The position numbers and the translations under genes were made by a program. Shown here one piece after another: positions 16,144 to 25,380 of a stretch of 64,000 bases of DNA. Source of the DNA: Alphaproteobacteria bacterium (GTDB lineage Bacteria > Pseudomonadota > Alphaproteobacteria > CAAGCB01 > CAG-977); the NCBI GenBank assembly GCA_900768875.1, contig CAAGEP010000003.1:501917-565916 (forward strand), given 5' to 3'. Every line of letters starts with the position of its first letter. Position 1 is the first letter of the stretch. A model generated the notes under the pieces. That model saw only the letters and a list, made by a program, of their open reading frames with translations, did not search any database and had not been told where the DNA came from.

Positions 16144-18282
16144 ATGCGAAAATTTATTCTTTGCCTTATCGTTTTGTGTTGGTCGGCGGGGACTTCCGCC
16201 GCCGTGCTGAATGATGCGGACGCGTTTGTCATCGCGCGCAGTGCAAAGCTGGGCGAAATGGAGGACAGCTTTTCCTCCGGCAAACAGGTCACCAAAAAAA
16301 TCGGCTGCGCTCCGGGGGAAGCCGATTGCGTCGGTCCGACCTTGTGCAAAACGGATTCCCAGTGCAAAGATGACGAATACTGCTCCGTCATCAAACAATG
16401 CACGAAGCTGTGTTCGGGCGGTGTCAATTCGGATGGGGAAAAATGTTCGGATTACCCGCGCATGCCCGAATGTACGCCCACAAAAAACGGGCATAAATCC
16501 TACTGCGCCTGCACGGACACGTCTTGCGGCACAGGGTGGAAATGTGCTGAACAAAACGGCATAAAGCAGTGCGTTATCTGTTCCGCGGGCGAAGCATGCG
16601 GATGTCCCGATGGCAAAATGTCCAACGGCAAAGGCGGTTGCGGCGGCTGCAACACGAATGAAGATTGCGCGGGCAACGAAACCTGCGCGGATGCGGGAAC
16701 GACCGAAGCCGAATGTAAAACGATAACATGCCCCGACGGAACTTTCCCCAAGGATCACGACTGCGTCAAATGCAGCGCGCTGGATGCGAACTGTCTGGAA
16801 TGTTCGGAAACGCAATGCGTCACGTGTCTGCCCGCCTATGATTTGGTTGACGGGAAATGCGTGCTGAAAACGTGTCCCGACGGCCAGTATCTGGACGAAC
16901 TTACCGGCACATGCAATCCGTGCGGCGCGGGATGCAAAAAATGCACATCGGCCGACGTCTGTACGGAATGTGAAAGCGCTTATGATTTGGAAAACGGCGC
17001 ATGCAAAACCAAAAACTGCGGCGACGGCATGTATTTGAATATGGAAACGGGCGAATGTCTGTCCTGTTCCGCGGAATGTGCGACATGCACGAACGTTGCG
17101 AACGACGGTGAAACGTCGCAGTGCATCACCTGCGCCGACGGTTATCACATGGCGGACGGCGTTTGCGTTGCGAACGGATGCGCGGATATGAAGCTGGCGA
17201 CCGAATGTGGCGCCAATCAAATCAAAACCGACGCGGGTGTGGCAACCAACGGGGAACAGTGCTGGTCCTGCGCAGACCCCGAACCCGAATGTCGCAAGGA
17301 TACGGATTGCGACAGCACGCAGAAATGTTCGCCGGACGGTGAATGTGTGCTGAAAACATGCGCGGAAATGGGGTATGAAAAGACCTGCTCCGCGGGCTAT
17401 TTGAAAAACGAAGCCGCGGTCGGTTCGGACGGCATGTGCTACACCTGCCAGAACCCTGCAAAAGACTGCCCCGCGGACAAACCCGCGTGGGACGGCAAAA
17501 AATGCGTTCAATGCACCGCAAACAGCCATTGCGAAAGCTTTGAATACTGCAAAGATAATCAGTGCGTCCTGCAGGCGGGTAAATGCTATACCAGCAATGA
17601 TTGCCAGTATAACGATTATTGCAAAGACCATTCCTGTGTTCCTGCCTGTGACCCGAATCCGTGTTCCGGTAAAACTCCCAGATGCGCAGTTTACAGCAGC
17701 CACACAGCAAAATGCACCTGCACTCCAAGCCCCGATTCTTGCGGCGCAGGATACAACTGCGTTAATAGCGGCGGATATAACTGCAAACCGACAACGTGTT
17801 CATCTGACGACGATTGCGATCACGACAAAGCTTGCAAGAACGGGAAATGCGTGGATCCTTGCGATCCGAACCCGTGTTCCGGTAAAACTCCCAGATGCGC
17901 AGTTTACAGTAACCACACAGCAAAATGCACCTGCACTCCAAGCCCCGATTCTTGCGGCGCAGGATACAACTGCGTTAATAGCGGCGGATTCAACTGCAAA
18001 CCGACAACGTGTTCATCTGACGACGATTGCGATCAATCCAAAGCTTGCAAGAACGGGAAATGCGTGGATCCTTGCGATCCGAACCCGTGTTCCGGCGAAC
18101 AGCCACGCTGCGGCAGCGGCAGTCACCGTGCTAAATGTTATTGCACATCAACCAGTTGTCCGGCCGGATACGTTTGCGACGGTGCGAGCTGCAAAATGAA
18201 AACAACGGAAAAATGCACGACGGACGACGATTGTTCGGCGGACAAAAAATGCTCCGACGGTTATTGCGTCTACCGCGAATAA
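16144..18282 (+). CDS. Large secreted cysteine-rich repeat protein
   Basis: The start at 16144 follows CGGAGG and opens a signal peptide ending TSAA (about residue 20). The mature protein of about 690 residues is packed with cysteines in EGF-, furin- and Dickkopf-like patterns (C-x-x-C, C-x5-C). Two nearly identical 71-residue units plus a partial third lie near the C-terminus. Such proteins form many disulfides and are usually outside the cell; the role may be adhesion or surface structure. A strong terminator follows. Eukaryote-like domain style is notable in a bacterium. Confidence 0.75.
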   Translation: MRKFILCLIVLCWSAGTSAAVLNDADAFVIARSAKLGEMEDSFSSGKQVTKKIGCAPGEADCVGPTLCKTDSQCKDDEYCSVIKQCTKLCSGGVNSDGEKCSDYPRMPECTPTKNGHKSYCACTDTSCGTGWKCAEQNGIKQCVICSAGEACGCPDGKMSNGKGGCGGCNTNEDCAGNETCADAGTTEAECKTITCPDGTFPKDHDCVKCSALDANCLECSETQCVTCLPAYDLVDGKCVLKTCPDGQYLDELTGTCNPCGAGCKKCTSADVCTECESAYDLENGACKTKNCGDGMYLNMETGECLSCSAECATCTNVANDGETSQCITCADGYHMADGVCVANGCADMKLATECGANQIKTDAGVATNGEQCWSCADPEPECRKDTDCDSTQKCSPDGECVLKTCAEMGYEKTCSAGYLKNEAAVGSDGMCYTCQNPAKDCPADKPAWDGKKCVQCTANSHCESFEYCKDNQCVLQAGKCYTSNDCQYNDYCKDHSCVPACDPNPCSGKTPRCAVYSSHTAKCTCTPSPDSCGAGYNCVNSGGYNCKPTTCSSDDDCDHDKACKNGKCVDPCDPNPCSGKTPRCAVYSNHTAKCTCTPSPDSCGAGYNCVNSGGFNCKPTTCSSDDDCDQSKACKNGKCVDPCDPNPCSGEQPRCGSGSHRAKCYCTSTSCPAGYVCDGASCKMKTTEKCTTDDDCSADKKCSDGYCVYRE
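17647..18101 (+). repeat. 213-bp tandem repeats inside the cysteine-rich gene
   Basis: Copies at 17647-17859 and 17860-18072 are nearly identical and a partial third begins at 18073. The period is exactly 71 codons. Near identity, including synonymous sites, indicates recent duplication or gene conversion. Confidence 0.85.
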
Positions 18283-18297
18283 AATCCTACCCTGCGG

Positions 18298-18327
18298 AAA
18301 AAGCGGCCTTTCGGCCGCTTTTTTTTA
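18298..18327 (+). terminator. Terminator of the cysteine-rich gene
   Basis: AAGCGGCC-TTTC-GGCCGCTT stem followed by T8, beginning 16 nt after the stop. Confidence 0.85.
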
Positions 18328-18356
18328 CATCCTTTTTCGAGTCCGCATATCCTCCC

Positions 18357-18467
18357 TCGTCATTGCGAGGCCGCGTCAACGACAAAACAATCCACTGACT
18401 CCGCCTTCGCGGCCGGTATCCTGCAAATGAATCCCCCGCCTCGGGCTTTACCGTTTCCCGTGATGAC
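18357..18467. repeat. Possible intergenic palindromic element
   Basis: The stretch begins CTCGTCATTGCGAGG and ends CGTGATGAC, the edge style of the dispersed CGTCATTGCGAG-type elements seen between genes in many bacteria. Only one copy is visible here. No reading frame of note lies in 18328-18467. Confidence 0.35.
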
Positions 18468-18503
18468 AAAAAAAAGCAGGCACCGTGGGGACAGTGCCTG
18501 CTT
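18468..18503 (-). terminator. adhE terminator
   Basis: AAGCAGGCAC pairs with GTGCCTGCTT across a 10-base loop, then T8 on the minus strand. Confidence 0.8.
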
Positions 18504-18526
18504 TGATAGGAAGGAATCCGGAGGGA

Positions 18527-21118
18527 TTAAACGATTCCTTCGTAAGCCTTCAAGTAGATTTCCTTGATTTCCTTGAACAAAGGATAACGGGGGTTGGCGC
18601 CCGTGCACTGGTCGTCAAACGCCATTTCCACCAGTTCGTCCAACTTGGCGTTAAAGTCTTCTTCTTTAATGCCGTAATCGCGGATGGACAGAGGAATGTT
18701 GACTTCTTTCTTCAAGTTCGTCAGCGCCTGCAGCAGCAATTCCAACTTTTCGTCGTCGTTTTTGCCGCCCAATTTCAGAGCGTTGGCAATCTGACCGTAC
18801 TTTTCTTTCGCATTGGGGTATTTGTACTGAGCGAAAGCCGCCTGTTTGACAGGGCGGTCGCTTGCGTTGAAGCGAATGACCTGACACAGCAGCAACGCAT
18901 TCGCGATACCGTGCGGAATGTTGAACGCGGCGCCCAGTTTATGCGCCATCGAATGGCACAATCCCAAGAACGCGTTAGCAAAAGCCATACCCGCCAGCGT
19001 GGACGCATAGTGCATCTTTTCGCGGGCAATCGGGTCGTTTTTGCCGTTTTTGTAGGAACGCGGCAGGTATTTGTAAACCTTTTTCGCGGCTTCCAAAGCG
19101 TTCGAGTTCGTGAAGTTCGTCGCCATAATGGAAACGTAAGCTTCAATCGCGTGAACAATCGCGTCATAACCCGAAGCGGCGCACAGTCCCGGCGGCATCG
19201 TGTCGACCAAGTTCGCGTCGACAATCGCCATGGACGGGGTCAGCGCATAGTCCGCCAACGGATATTTGATGTGGGTTTTGTCGTCGGTAATAACCGCGAA
19301 CGGCGTTACTTCGGAACCCGTACCGGACGTCGTCGGAATGGCAACCATGGACGCTTTTGCACCCAAAGCGGGCAAATCGCAAATTCTCTTGCGGATATCC
19401 ATAAAGCGCATGGCGACGTCTTCGAACTTGATTTCGGGTTGTTCGTACATCAGCCACATGACTTTGCACGCGTCAATCGGCGAACCGCCGCCTAGCGCGA
19501 TAAAGCAATCGGGTTCGTACGTTTTGACCATCATCATCGCGTCGTTAATCGTCGACAGGGTGGGGTCGGGCTTCACGTCAAAGAAAATCTGGTAATCCGT
19601 TCCGATTTCGTCCAAAACGCGCGTGATGTTGTTCACGGCACCCGAATTGAACAGGAAGCGGTCGGTTACGATAAAGGCGCGTTTTTTGCCTTTCAGTTCG
19701 CGCAAAGCGTAGTCCATCGACCCGCGTTTGAAATAAATCTTGGGCGGTACTTTATACCACAGCATATTTTCTCTCCTTTCGGCGACGGTTTTGATGTTCA
19801 ACAGGTGCTTCGGACCAACGTTTTCGCTGGTGGCGTTGCCGCCCCACGAACCGCAGCCGATGGTCAGCGTCGGGTTCAGTTTGAAGTTGAACAAATCGCC
19901 GATGGCGCCCTGCGCCGCGGGGGAGTTGATTAAAATGCGGCCGGTATGGATTTTGTTGCCGAACGCGTTGATTCTGTCGGTCTTTCTTTCGTCCGTGTAC
20001 AGAACGGAAGTATGACCCGCGCCGCCGTGATCGACCAGCGTGTAGGCTTTTTCCATCGCGTCTTCAAAGTCTTTGGCGCGGTACAGAGCCAAAACGGGCG
20101 ACAGTTTTTCGTGCGCGAACGGTTCTGCGGTCGTCGTGTCTTCGACTTCGCCAATCAGAACCTTTGTTTCTTCGGGAACTTCGATTCCCGCCATTTCCGC
20201 GATTTTATAAGCGGGCTGACCGACAATCGCGGGGTTTACGCCGCGCGGGGTCAACAGAATGGCGGCGACTTTTTCGCGTTCCTGTTCATTCAGAATGTAT
20301 GCGCCGCGGAATTCAAATTCCTTGCGGACGGCTTCGTACACTTCGTCAACCGCGATAACGGATTGTTCGGACGCGCAAATCATGCCGTTGTCGAACGTTT
20401 TGCTCAGCAGAATCGAGGAAACAGCCATTTGAATGTCGGCAGTTTCGTCAATGACCGCGGGCGTATTGCCGGGACCGACGCCCAAAGCGGGCTTGCCCGA
20501 AGAATAAGCGGCTTTGACCATGCCGGGGCCGCCCGTCGCCAGAATGATGTCAACCTTGGGGTGTTTCATCAGCATATCGGACAATTCGATGGTCGGTTCG
20601 TCAATCCAGCCGATGATTCCTTCCGGAGCGCCGGCTTTGACCGCGGCTTCCAAGCACAGCTTGGCGGCGGCGATGGTGCTTTTCTTGGCGCGGGGGTGCG
20701 GCGAAAAGACAATGGCGTTGCGCGTTTTCAGCGCAATCAGAGTTTTGAAAATGGCTGTGGAAGTCGGGTTCGTCGTCGGAACGATGCCTGCGATAACGCC
20801 GATGGGTTCGGCGATTTTTTTGATACCGCCGGCTTTGTCTTCTTCGATGACGCCGCAGGTTTTCATATTTCTGTATTTGTTATAGATGTATTCGGACGCG
20901 AAGTGGTTTTTAATCACCTTGTCTTCCATAACGCCCATTCCCGTTTCTTCGGCAGCCATCTGCGCCAAAGGAATACGGGCTTTGTTAGCCGCCAACGCGA
21001 CTTCACGGAAAATCTTGTCCACCTGTTCCTGCGTGTACGAAGCGTATTTCGCCTGTGCTTCGTGCGCTTTGGTAATGACGGCCTCAAGATCCTCTGCGGT
21101 TCTGACTTCGTTTTCCAT
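18527..21118 (-). CDS. adhE: Bifunctional acetaldehyde-CoA/alcohol dehydrogenase
   Basis: The 863-residue fusion has an N-terminal aldehyde dehydrogenase domain (about 1-440; catalytic Cys in DNGMICASEQS) and a C-terminal iron-dependent alcohol dehydrogenase (about 450-863; GGGSPIDACK cofactor loop and His ligands in the HSMAHKLGAAFNIPHG region). It reduces acetyl-CoA to ethanol with two NADH, the main redox outlet of mixed-acid fermentation. Transcription starts from a promoter covered by a Rex operator, so expression should rise when NADH is high. It is divergent from rex. Confidence 0.95.
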   Translation of the reverse strand: MENEVRTAEDLEAVITKAHEAQAKYASYTQEQVDKIFREVALAANKARIPLAQMAAEETGMGVMEDKVIKNHFASEYIYNKYRNMKTCGVIEEDKAGGIKKIAEPIGVIAGIVPTTNPTSTAIFKTLIALKTRNAIVFSPHPRAKKSTIAAAKLCLEAAVKAGAPEGIIGWIDEPTIELSDMLMKHPKVDIILATGGPGMVKAAYSSGKPALGVGPGNTPAVIDETADIQMAVSSILLSKTFDNGMICASEQSVIAVDEVYEAVRKEFEFRGAYILNEQEREKVAAILLTPRGVNPAIVGQPAYKIAEMAGIEVPEETKVLIGEVEDTTTAEPFAHEKLSPVLALYRAKDFEDAMEKAYTLVDHGGAGHTSVLYTDERKTDRINAFGNKIHTGRILINSPAAQGAIGDLFNFKLNPTLTIGCGSWGGNATSENVGPKHLLNIKTVAERRENMLWYKVPPKIYFKRGSMDYALRELKGKKRAFIVTDRFLFNSGAVNNITRVLDEIGTDYQIFFDVKPDPTLSTINDAMMMVKTYEPDCFIALGGGSPIDACKVMWLMYEQPEIKFEDVAMRFMDIRKRICDLPALGAKASMVAIPTTSGTGSEVTPFAVITDDKTHIKYPLADYALTPSMAIVDANLVDTMPPGLCAASGYDAIVHAIEAYVSIMATNFTNSNALEAAKKVYKYLPRSYKNGKNDPIAREKMHYASTLAGMAFANAFLGLCHSMAHKLGAAFNIPHGIANALLLCQVIRFNASDRPVKQAAFAQYKYPNAKEKYGQIANALKLGGKNDDEKLELLLQALTNLKKEVNIPLSIRDYGIKEEDFNAKLDELVEMAFDDQCTGANPRYPLFKEIKEIYLKAYEGIV

Positions 21119-21150
21119 TGTTCCCTCTGATAGTAAACTGTTTGGGTTAA

Positions 21151-21168
21151 TCGTGATTTATTTCACAG
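21151..21168. promoter_or_regulatory. Rex operator between adhE and rex
   Basis: TCGTGA-TTTATT-TCACAG matches the Rex consensus TTGTGA-N6-TCACAA at ten of the twelve arm bases. It lies just downstream of the adhE -10 box. Confidence 0.75.
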
Positions 21169-21173
21169 TTTTC

Positions 21174-21202
21174 TATATAATCGAATCGCCCCCAAAAATC
21201 AA
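21174..21202 (-). promoter_or_regulatory. adhE promoter
   Basis: On the minus strand TTGATT (21197-21202), 17 bp, TATATA (21174-21179). The Rex site begins 6 bp downstream of the -10, a position that blocks transcription. Confidence 0.6.
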
Positions 21203-21297
21203 GCACTTTTCTAAAAACCGTCCGAAAAATCTTTCGGTCTGGATTTTTGTGAAAAACCCTTTTATGATTGAGTCGAAAAAATTCAAGGAATTATGTT

Positions 21298-21912
21298 ATG
21301 AATCAGCCTCTTTCCGAAAAAGTGTACGCCCGTCTGACGCAATATCACAGCTTGCTGATTGAATATATCGAAGACGGCATCCCCACCATTTCCAGCCCTC
21401 AAATCGCCGTTCGACTGGGTGTGGACGATTCGCAGGTGCGCAAGGATTTCAAGCTGCTGAACAATGAAGGGCGCGGACGCGTCGGATACGACGTGCAGGC
21501 GCTCAAAGAATCGATTGAAGACACGCTCGGCTTTCAAATCGTCAAAAACGCGGTCATCATCGGCGCGGGGCATCTGGGCATGGCTTTGGCGAACTATTCC
21601 GCGTTCAGCGACTACGGACTGAACATTCTGGCATTATTCGACAGCGCGCCCGAAAAGGTCGGCACGGCGGTCAACGGCAAACCGATTTACCCTGTTTCCC
21701 GCCTGTCCGAAATGGCGCGCGAATCCCAAGCCGACATCGCCATTCTGACCGTTCCGCGCGCGTTCGCGCAAAAAGTCGCCGACGATTTGGTCAAAGCCGA
21801 CTTTAAATATATCTGGAACTTCACGCCCGCGATTTTGAAAGTCCCCGACGGCATCAAAGTCCGCAACGAAAACCTTGTCGCGGGCTTTTTGCAGTTCGCG
21901 AATCAGGACTGA
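21298..21912 (+). CDS. rex: Redox-sensing transcriptional repressor Rex
   Basis: The start at 21298 (MNQPLSEKVY) is chosen because AAGGAA sits 7 nt upstream; an in-frame ATG at 21268 lacks one. 204 residues: winged-helix N-terminus with SSPQIAVRLGVDDSQVRKDF, then a Rossmann domain with VIIGAGHLGMALANY binding NAD(H). Rex leaves DNA when NADH/NAD is high. Its divergent partner adhE is the likely target. Confidence 0.93.
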   Translation: MNQPLSEKVYARLTQYHSLLIEYIEDGIPTISSPQIAVRLGVDDSQVRKDFKLLNNEGRGRVGYDVQALKESIEDTLGFQIVKNAVIIGAGHLGMALANYSAFSDYGLNILALFDSAPEKVGTAVNGKPIYPVSRLSEMARESQADIAILTVPRAFAQKVADDLVKADFKYIWNFTPAILKVPDGIKVRNENLVAGFLQFANQD

Positions 21913-21915
21913 CTT

Positions 21916-23157
21916 TTATTTTTCAAACAAAGCCGCCAATTCCAAATGCGGCGTAAAGACGAACTGGTCGACGGGGCGCAGGCGTTTGAGCGTATAGCCG
22001 CCGTTTATCAGTATTTCCGCGTCGCGCGCAAAGCTGACGGGATTGCACGACACGGCGACGACTTTGGGAATCCCCGCGGCGGCGATTTGCTCGACTTGCG
22101 CCTTCGCCCCCGCGCGCGGCGGGTCGAACACCACGCAATCAAAGCCCTCCAGTTCATCGGGATACAGCGGCGTTTTGAACAAATCGCGTTCCTGCACCTC
22201 CACCCTGCCCTGCGACGCCAGCCGCAAAGCCTCCAAAGCGAACGGCGCGTTGTCCGCCCCTTTTAAAATCCGCTTTTTCTGTAATAAAGGCAAAGTGAAC
22301 GTTCCCGCCCCGCAAAACAGGTCGTAAACTTTTTTGGCTTTGCCGACATATTCGACAACGGCGGCGGTCAAAGCGTCCTGTCCCGCTTCGGACGGCTGAA
22401 GGAACACGCCCGCGGGCGGATTCAGCGTAAAATCGCCGATTTTCAGTTCGGGACGGTGCAGTATAATCAGCGGCTCGGCTTCCTGCCGTTCCGAAGAACG
22501 CCACGACACGCGCGCCACGCCGTTTTCGACAGCGAAATCCGCCAAAGCTTTGCGCCACGCCGCATCGGGGGAAAACGGCAAAGTCAGCAGCACGTCCGCC
22601 CCCGTATCCGTCCACAGCAAAGACACGTCGCCCGAACCGCGTTTTTTGGGATACGGCAGTTTTTTGTCCGTTACCGCGGCGCGCAAAGGCTTTATCAGCC
22701 GCTCCAGTTCGGGAATCAAAACGGCGCAGGAATCGACGGACAAAATTTTTTCGCTTTGCCTTTGGTTCAATCCCAAGCCCCTAAACAATCCGTTCCACAC
22801 AACGGCAAACGTTACGCGCCGTCTGGTTTTCGGAGCAACGAAAACAGGCTCGTCGAATTCGGGCAGCTCCAGCCCCGCCAACGATTCACGCAGGCAGCGC
22901 AGTTTGAACGCCCTGTACGCGTCCGCGCCCAGCTGCTGCAAAGCGCACCCGCCGCACTCCGCCGCATAAGGGCAAAGCGGGACGGCTCTGTCCGCGCTCG
23001 GCTCAAGGACTTGCACGACTTCCGCGCGGGTATCCGACACCATGCGGTATTCCACTGTATCGCCCGCCGCCGTGTTCGGGATAAAAACCTTTTTGCCGTT
23101 GACCGTTATCAGCCCGTCGCCCTGACGCGCCAAATCGAAAACTTTTGCCGTATTCAT
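21916..23157 (-). CDS. 23S rRNA (uracil-5-)-methyltransferase RlmD/RumA family
   Basis: 413 residues. A TRAM-like N-terminus is followed by the Fe-S cysteines in CPYAAECGGC (about residues 62-71) with a later Cys in DSCAVL. The SAM site VYDLFCGAGTFTLPL and the catalytic Cys in VVAVSCNPVSFARD follow. It methylates U to m5U in 23S rRNA; whether the site is 1939 or 747 cannot be told. It is convergent with rex, 3 nt apart. Confidence 0.87.
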   Translation of the reverse strand: MNTAKVFDLARQGDGLITVNGKKVFIPNTAAGDTVEYRMVSDTRAEVVQVLEPSADRAVPLCPYAAECGGCALQQLGADAYRAFKLRCLRESLAGLELPEFDEPVFVAPKTRRRVTFAVVWNGLFRGLGLNQRQSEKILSVDSCAVLIPELERLIKPLRAAVTDKKLPYPKKRGSGDVSLLWTDTGADVLLTLPFSPDAAWRKALADFAVENGVARVSWRSSERQEAEPLIILHRPELKIGDFTLNPPAGVFLQPSEAGQDALTAAVVEYVGKAKKVYDLFCGAGTFTLPLLQKKRILKGADNAPFALEALRLASQGRVEVQERDLFKTPLYPDELEGFDCVVFDPPRAGAKAQVEQIAAAGIPKVVAVSCNPVSFARDAEILINGGYTLKRLRPVDQFVFTPHLELAALFEK

Positions 23158-23220
23158 TTTTTTCCTGTCTTTAGCTATGACTTTTCGCTACACTATATTC
23201 AATTTTTGTCGGAGAATCCA

Positions 23221-23844
23221 ATGCTGAAAATTTTAATTGCTGACGATCACGAGCTTTTTTTGGACGGCTTGCGGCTGGTTTTGTCGGATTTGGACAGCGA
23301 AATCACCGTTGACACCGCGTCCAATCATCACGAATTGCAGCAAAAAGCGGACGGGAAAACCGCTTACGATTTGATTTTGACGGATTTGGCAATGCCCGGA
23401 ATGCCGTGGCACGAATCCCTTCGCCGATTGAAAGAAAACAATCCCGACACGCCGATTGTCGTCCTGTCCGCCGTAACCGAACCCGAAAACGTCCTGCAAG
23501 CCGTCGATATCGGCGCATCGGGCTTTATTCCGAAAACGTCGTCCAACAAAATCATTCTCAGCGCTCTGCATCTGATTTTGGCGGGCGGGTTATACCTGCC
23601 GTCGGAATTGCTGAGCCTGCAAAACAAGCCCGAAGACACCGCCGTCAAAGGCATCTTGACCCCGCGGCAGCTGGATGTTTTGCGCTTGATGGGACAAGGA
23701 AAGCCGAATAAAATCATCGCCCGCGAATTGGATTTGTCCGAAGGCACCGTCAAACTGCACGTCACCGCGATTTTAAAGGCGCTGAACGTCATCAACCGCA
23801 CGGGCGCGGTGATTGCGGGCAGAAATTTGGGATTGATAGACTGA
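23221..23844 (+). CDS. NarL/LuxR-type response regulator
   Basis: The start at 23221 follows CGGAGAATCC; upstream in-frame codons are a shadow of the methyltransferase gene. 207 residues: receiver domain with acidic pair DDHE near residue 9 and phosphoacceptor Asp in LILTDLAMPGM near 56, and a C-terminal LuxR helix-turn-helix (LTPRQLDVLRLMGQGKPNKIIA). Its stop overlaps the rquA start (TGATG), so the two are co-translated. No sensor kinase is near; it may respond to oxygen or quinone state, by inference from rquA. Confidence 0.88.
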   Translation: MLKILIADDHELFLDGLRLVLSDLDSEITVDTASNHHELQQKADGKTAYDLILTDLAMPGMPWHESLRRLKENNPDTPIVVLSAVTEPENVLQAVDIGASGFIPKTSSNKIILSALHLILAGGLYLPSELLSLQNKPEDTAVKGILTPRQLDVLRLMGQGKPNKIIARELDLSEGTVKLHVTAILKALNVINRTGAVIAGRNLGLID

Positions 23845-24599
23845 TGACCGATACCAAAAAAGATTTTATGACATCATCGCCGAAGCCCGTTCCGCCTCCG
23901 CGTATTGATTTCGTGGCGGAAGATTCCGACGCCGTTTTGCCGCCGTATCTTGAATCGGTTTACAAACGCCGTTATTTTTCGCCGCAATTCATCCGTTTTT
24001 TCAACAGCACCGTTATGACGGCCGTATCGAACTGTTTTATGCAAAAACGGTTAATTCGCTATGTAACGGATGAAATCCATGCGGGACAGAATGTTTTGCA
24101 GTTCGGAACGGCGGACGGCAGTTTGCAGCATGCCGTTGCCGAAAAAATGAACGGCAGCGGCGTCTATCATATCGAAGACATCTCAAAACCGCAAATCGAC
24201 GCCTTGCTGCCGTCAATTTCGCCATGGCTGAACGTGCGTCTGAACGTGCGCGACTTTTCAAACCCGACGGACCGGAAATATGATGCCGCCGTTTTATTTT
24301 TCACGCTTCATGAATTACCCGACGCCCGCAAGGAAATCGTTTTAAAGCGAGCTTTCGACGCGCTGACTTCCCACGGAAAAATCATTGCGGTCGATTACGC
24401 CATGCCTTGCGCCTATCATCCGATAAAGCACCCTTTGCGGCTGTTCAACCGTTTATTCGAGCCGTTCGCGGAATCGCTTTGGTACAAGGACATCAAGAGC
24501 TTCGCCCCCGCAAATTTGCGGGAATCCAAGAATATCATCTGGGCGAAATCGACAACGTTCGGCGGACTGTACCAGTGCGTCATCGCGCAGAAACGGTAA
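23844..24599 (+). CDS. rquA: RquA-like rhodoquinone biosynthesis methyltransferase homologue
   Basis: The 251-residue class I methyltransferase-like protein has RquA hallmarks: a PPYLESVYKRRYFSP opening, a non-canonical SAM loop VLQFGTADGSL in place of the usual glycine-rich motif, LFFTLHELPDAR, IIAVDYAMPCAYHPIKHP, and a C-terminal FGGLYQCVIA. RquA replaces a methoxy group of ubiquinone by an amino group to give rhodoquinone, the low-potential quinone for fumarate reduction without oxygen. The assignment is from memory of the family. Coupled to the response regulator upstream. Confidence 0.78.
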   Translation: MTDTKKDFMTSSPKPVPPPRIDFVAEDSDAVLPPYLESVYKRRYFSPQFIRFFNSTVMTAVSNCFMQKRLIRYVTDEIHAGQNVLQFGTADGSLQHAVAEKMNGSGVYHIEDISKPQIDALLPSISPWLNVRLNVRDFSNPTDRKYDAAVLFFTLHELPDARKEIVLKRAFDALTSHGKIIAVDYAMPCAYHPIKHPLRLFNRLFEPFAESLWYKDIKSFAPANLRESKNIIWAKSTTFGGLYQCVIAQKR

Positions 24600-25323
24600 G
24601 CTCCACCCCCAGTTCCTGCGCCATTTGAACGGGAATGTCGCTAAACACGCCCGCCGCGCCTTGCGCCCGCAAAGACTTTGCCAAATCGAAATCGTTGACG
24701 GTGTAGACCAACAGCCGGTATCCCGCGTCCAGAATTTCCTTGATTAAAGGCGGATTCAGCAAATCCGCGTCATAATTGATTGAATAAGCGTCGACTTTTT
24801 TCGCGGCGGGACGCCAGTCGCCCGACACGTCTTCGACCAGAACGCCGCGGCGGATATGCGGCGCAAGAGCCTGCGTTTCCTCCAGCGCGTCCCAAACAAA
24901 GCTGGAAAAATACAGCCTGTCGGGATTGTCGAATCCTTTTTCCTTGACGACTTCCCACACTTTGCGCGCCGTTTCGCGCCCCAGTTCGGGGCGGGATGGC
25001 TTGATTTCCACATTGACGCACGCGCCGTATTCGTTCAAAACATCCAGCACTTCCGCCAACGTCGGAATTTTTTGGTTGTTTTTCAAAACGACGTTTTGCA
25101 GTTCGGCATACGTTCTTTCGTCCAGTCTGCCCGTTGCGTTTTCAGCCATCCTGTCCAGTTCTTCGTCGTGGAAAACAACGACTTTTCCGTCTTTGGTCAG
25201 CATGGCATCCAGCTCGACCCACCGAATCCCCGATTGACAAGCATAGCGAAAAGCCTCTAAGGTGTTTTCCGTTTTGACACCGCGCGCGCCGCGATGCCCC
25301 AAAACGACGGGTAAAGTAAACAT
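24580..25323 (-). CDS. Glycerophosphodiester phosphodiesterase
   Basis: The start at 25323 is supported by AAAGGAGG just upstream; the frame extends further only as a shadow of ribF. 247 residues of the GDPD TIM barrel: LGHRGARGVKTENTLEAF with catalytic His and metal-binding Glu, ELDAMLTKDGKVVVFHDEELDR with the second His, and NVEIKP. It cleaves glycerophosphodiesters to glycerol-3-phosphate and an alcohol; no signal peptide, so cytosolic (UgpQ-like). Its 3' end overlaps rquA by 20 nt. Confidence 0.9.
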   Translation of the reverse strand: MFTLPVVLGHRGARGVKTENTLEAFRYACQSGIRWVELDAMLTKDGKVVVFHDEELDRMAENATGRLDERTYAELQNVVLKNNQKIPTLAEVLDVLNEYGACVNVEIKPSRPELGRETARKVWEVVKEKGFDNPDRLYFSSFVWDALEETQALAPHIRRGVLVEDVSGDWRPAAKKVDAYSINYDADLLNPPLIKEILDAGYRLLVYTVNDFDLAKSLRAQGAAGVFSDIPVQMAQELGVELTVSAR

Positions 25324-25380
25324 AAACAGCCTCCTTTGGTTTGTTTTGCTTACTATACGAGGGTAACGGACGGAAAACAA

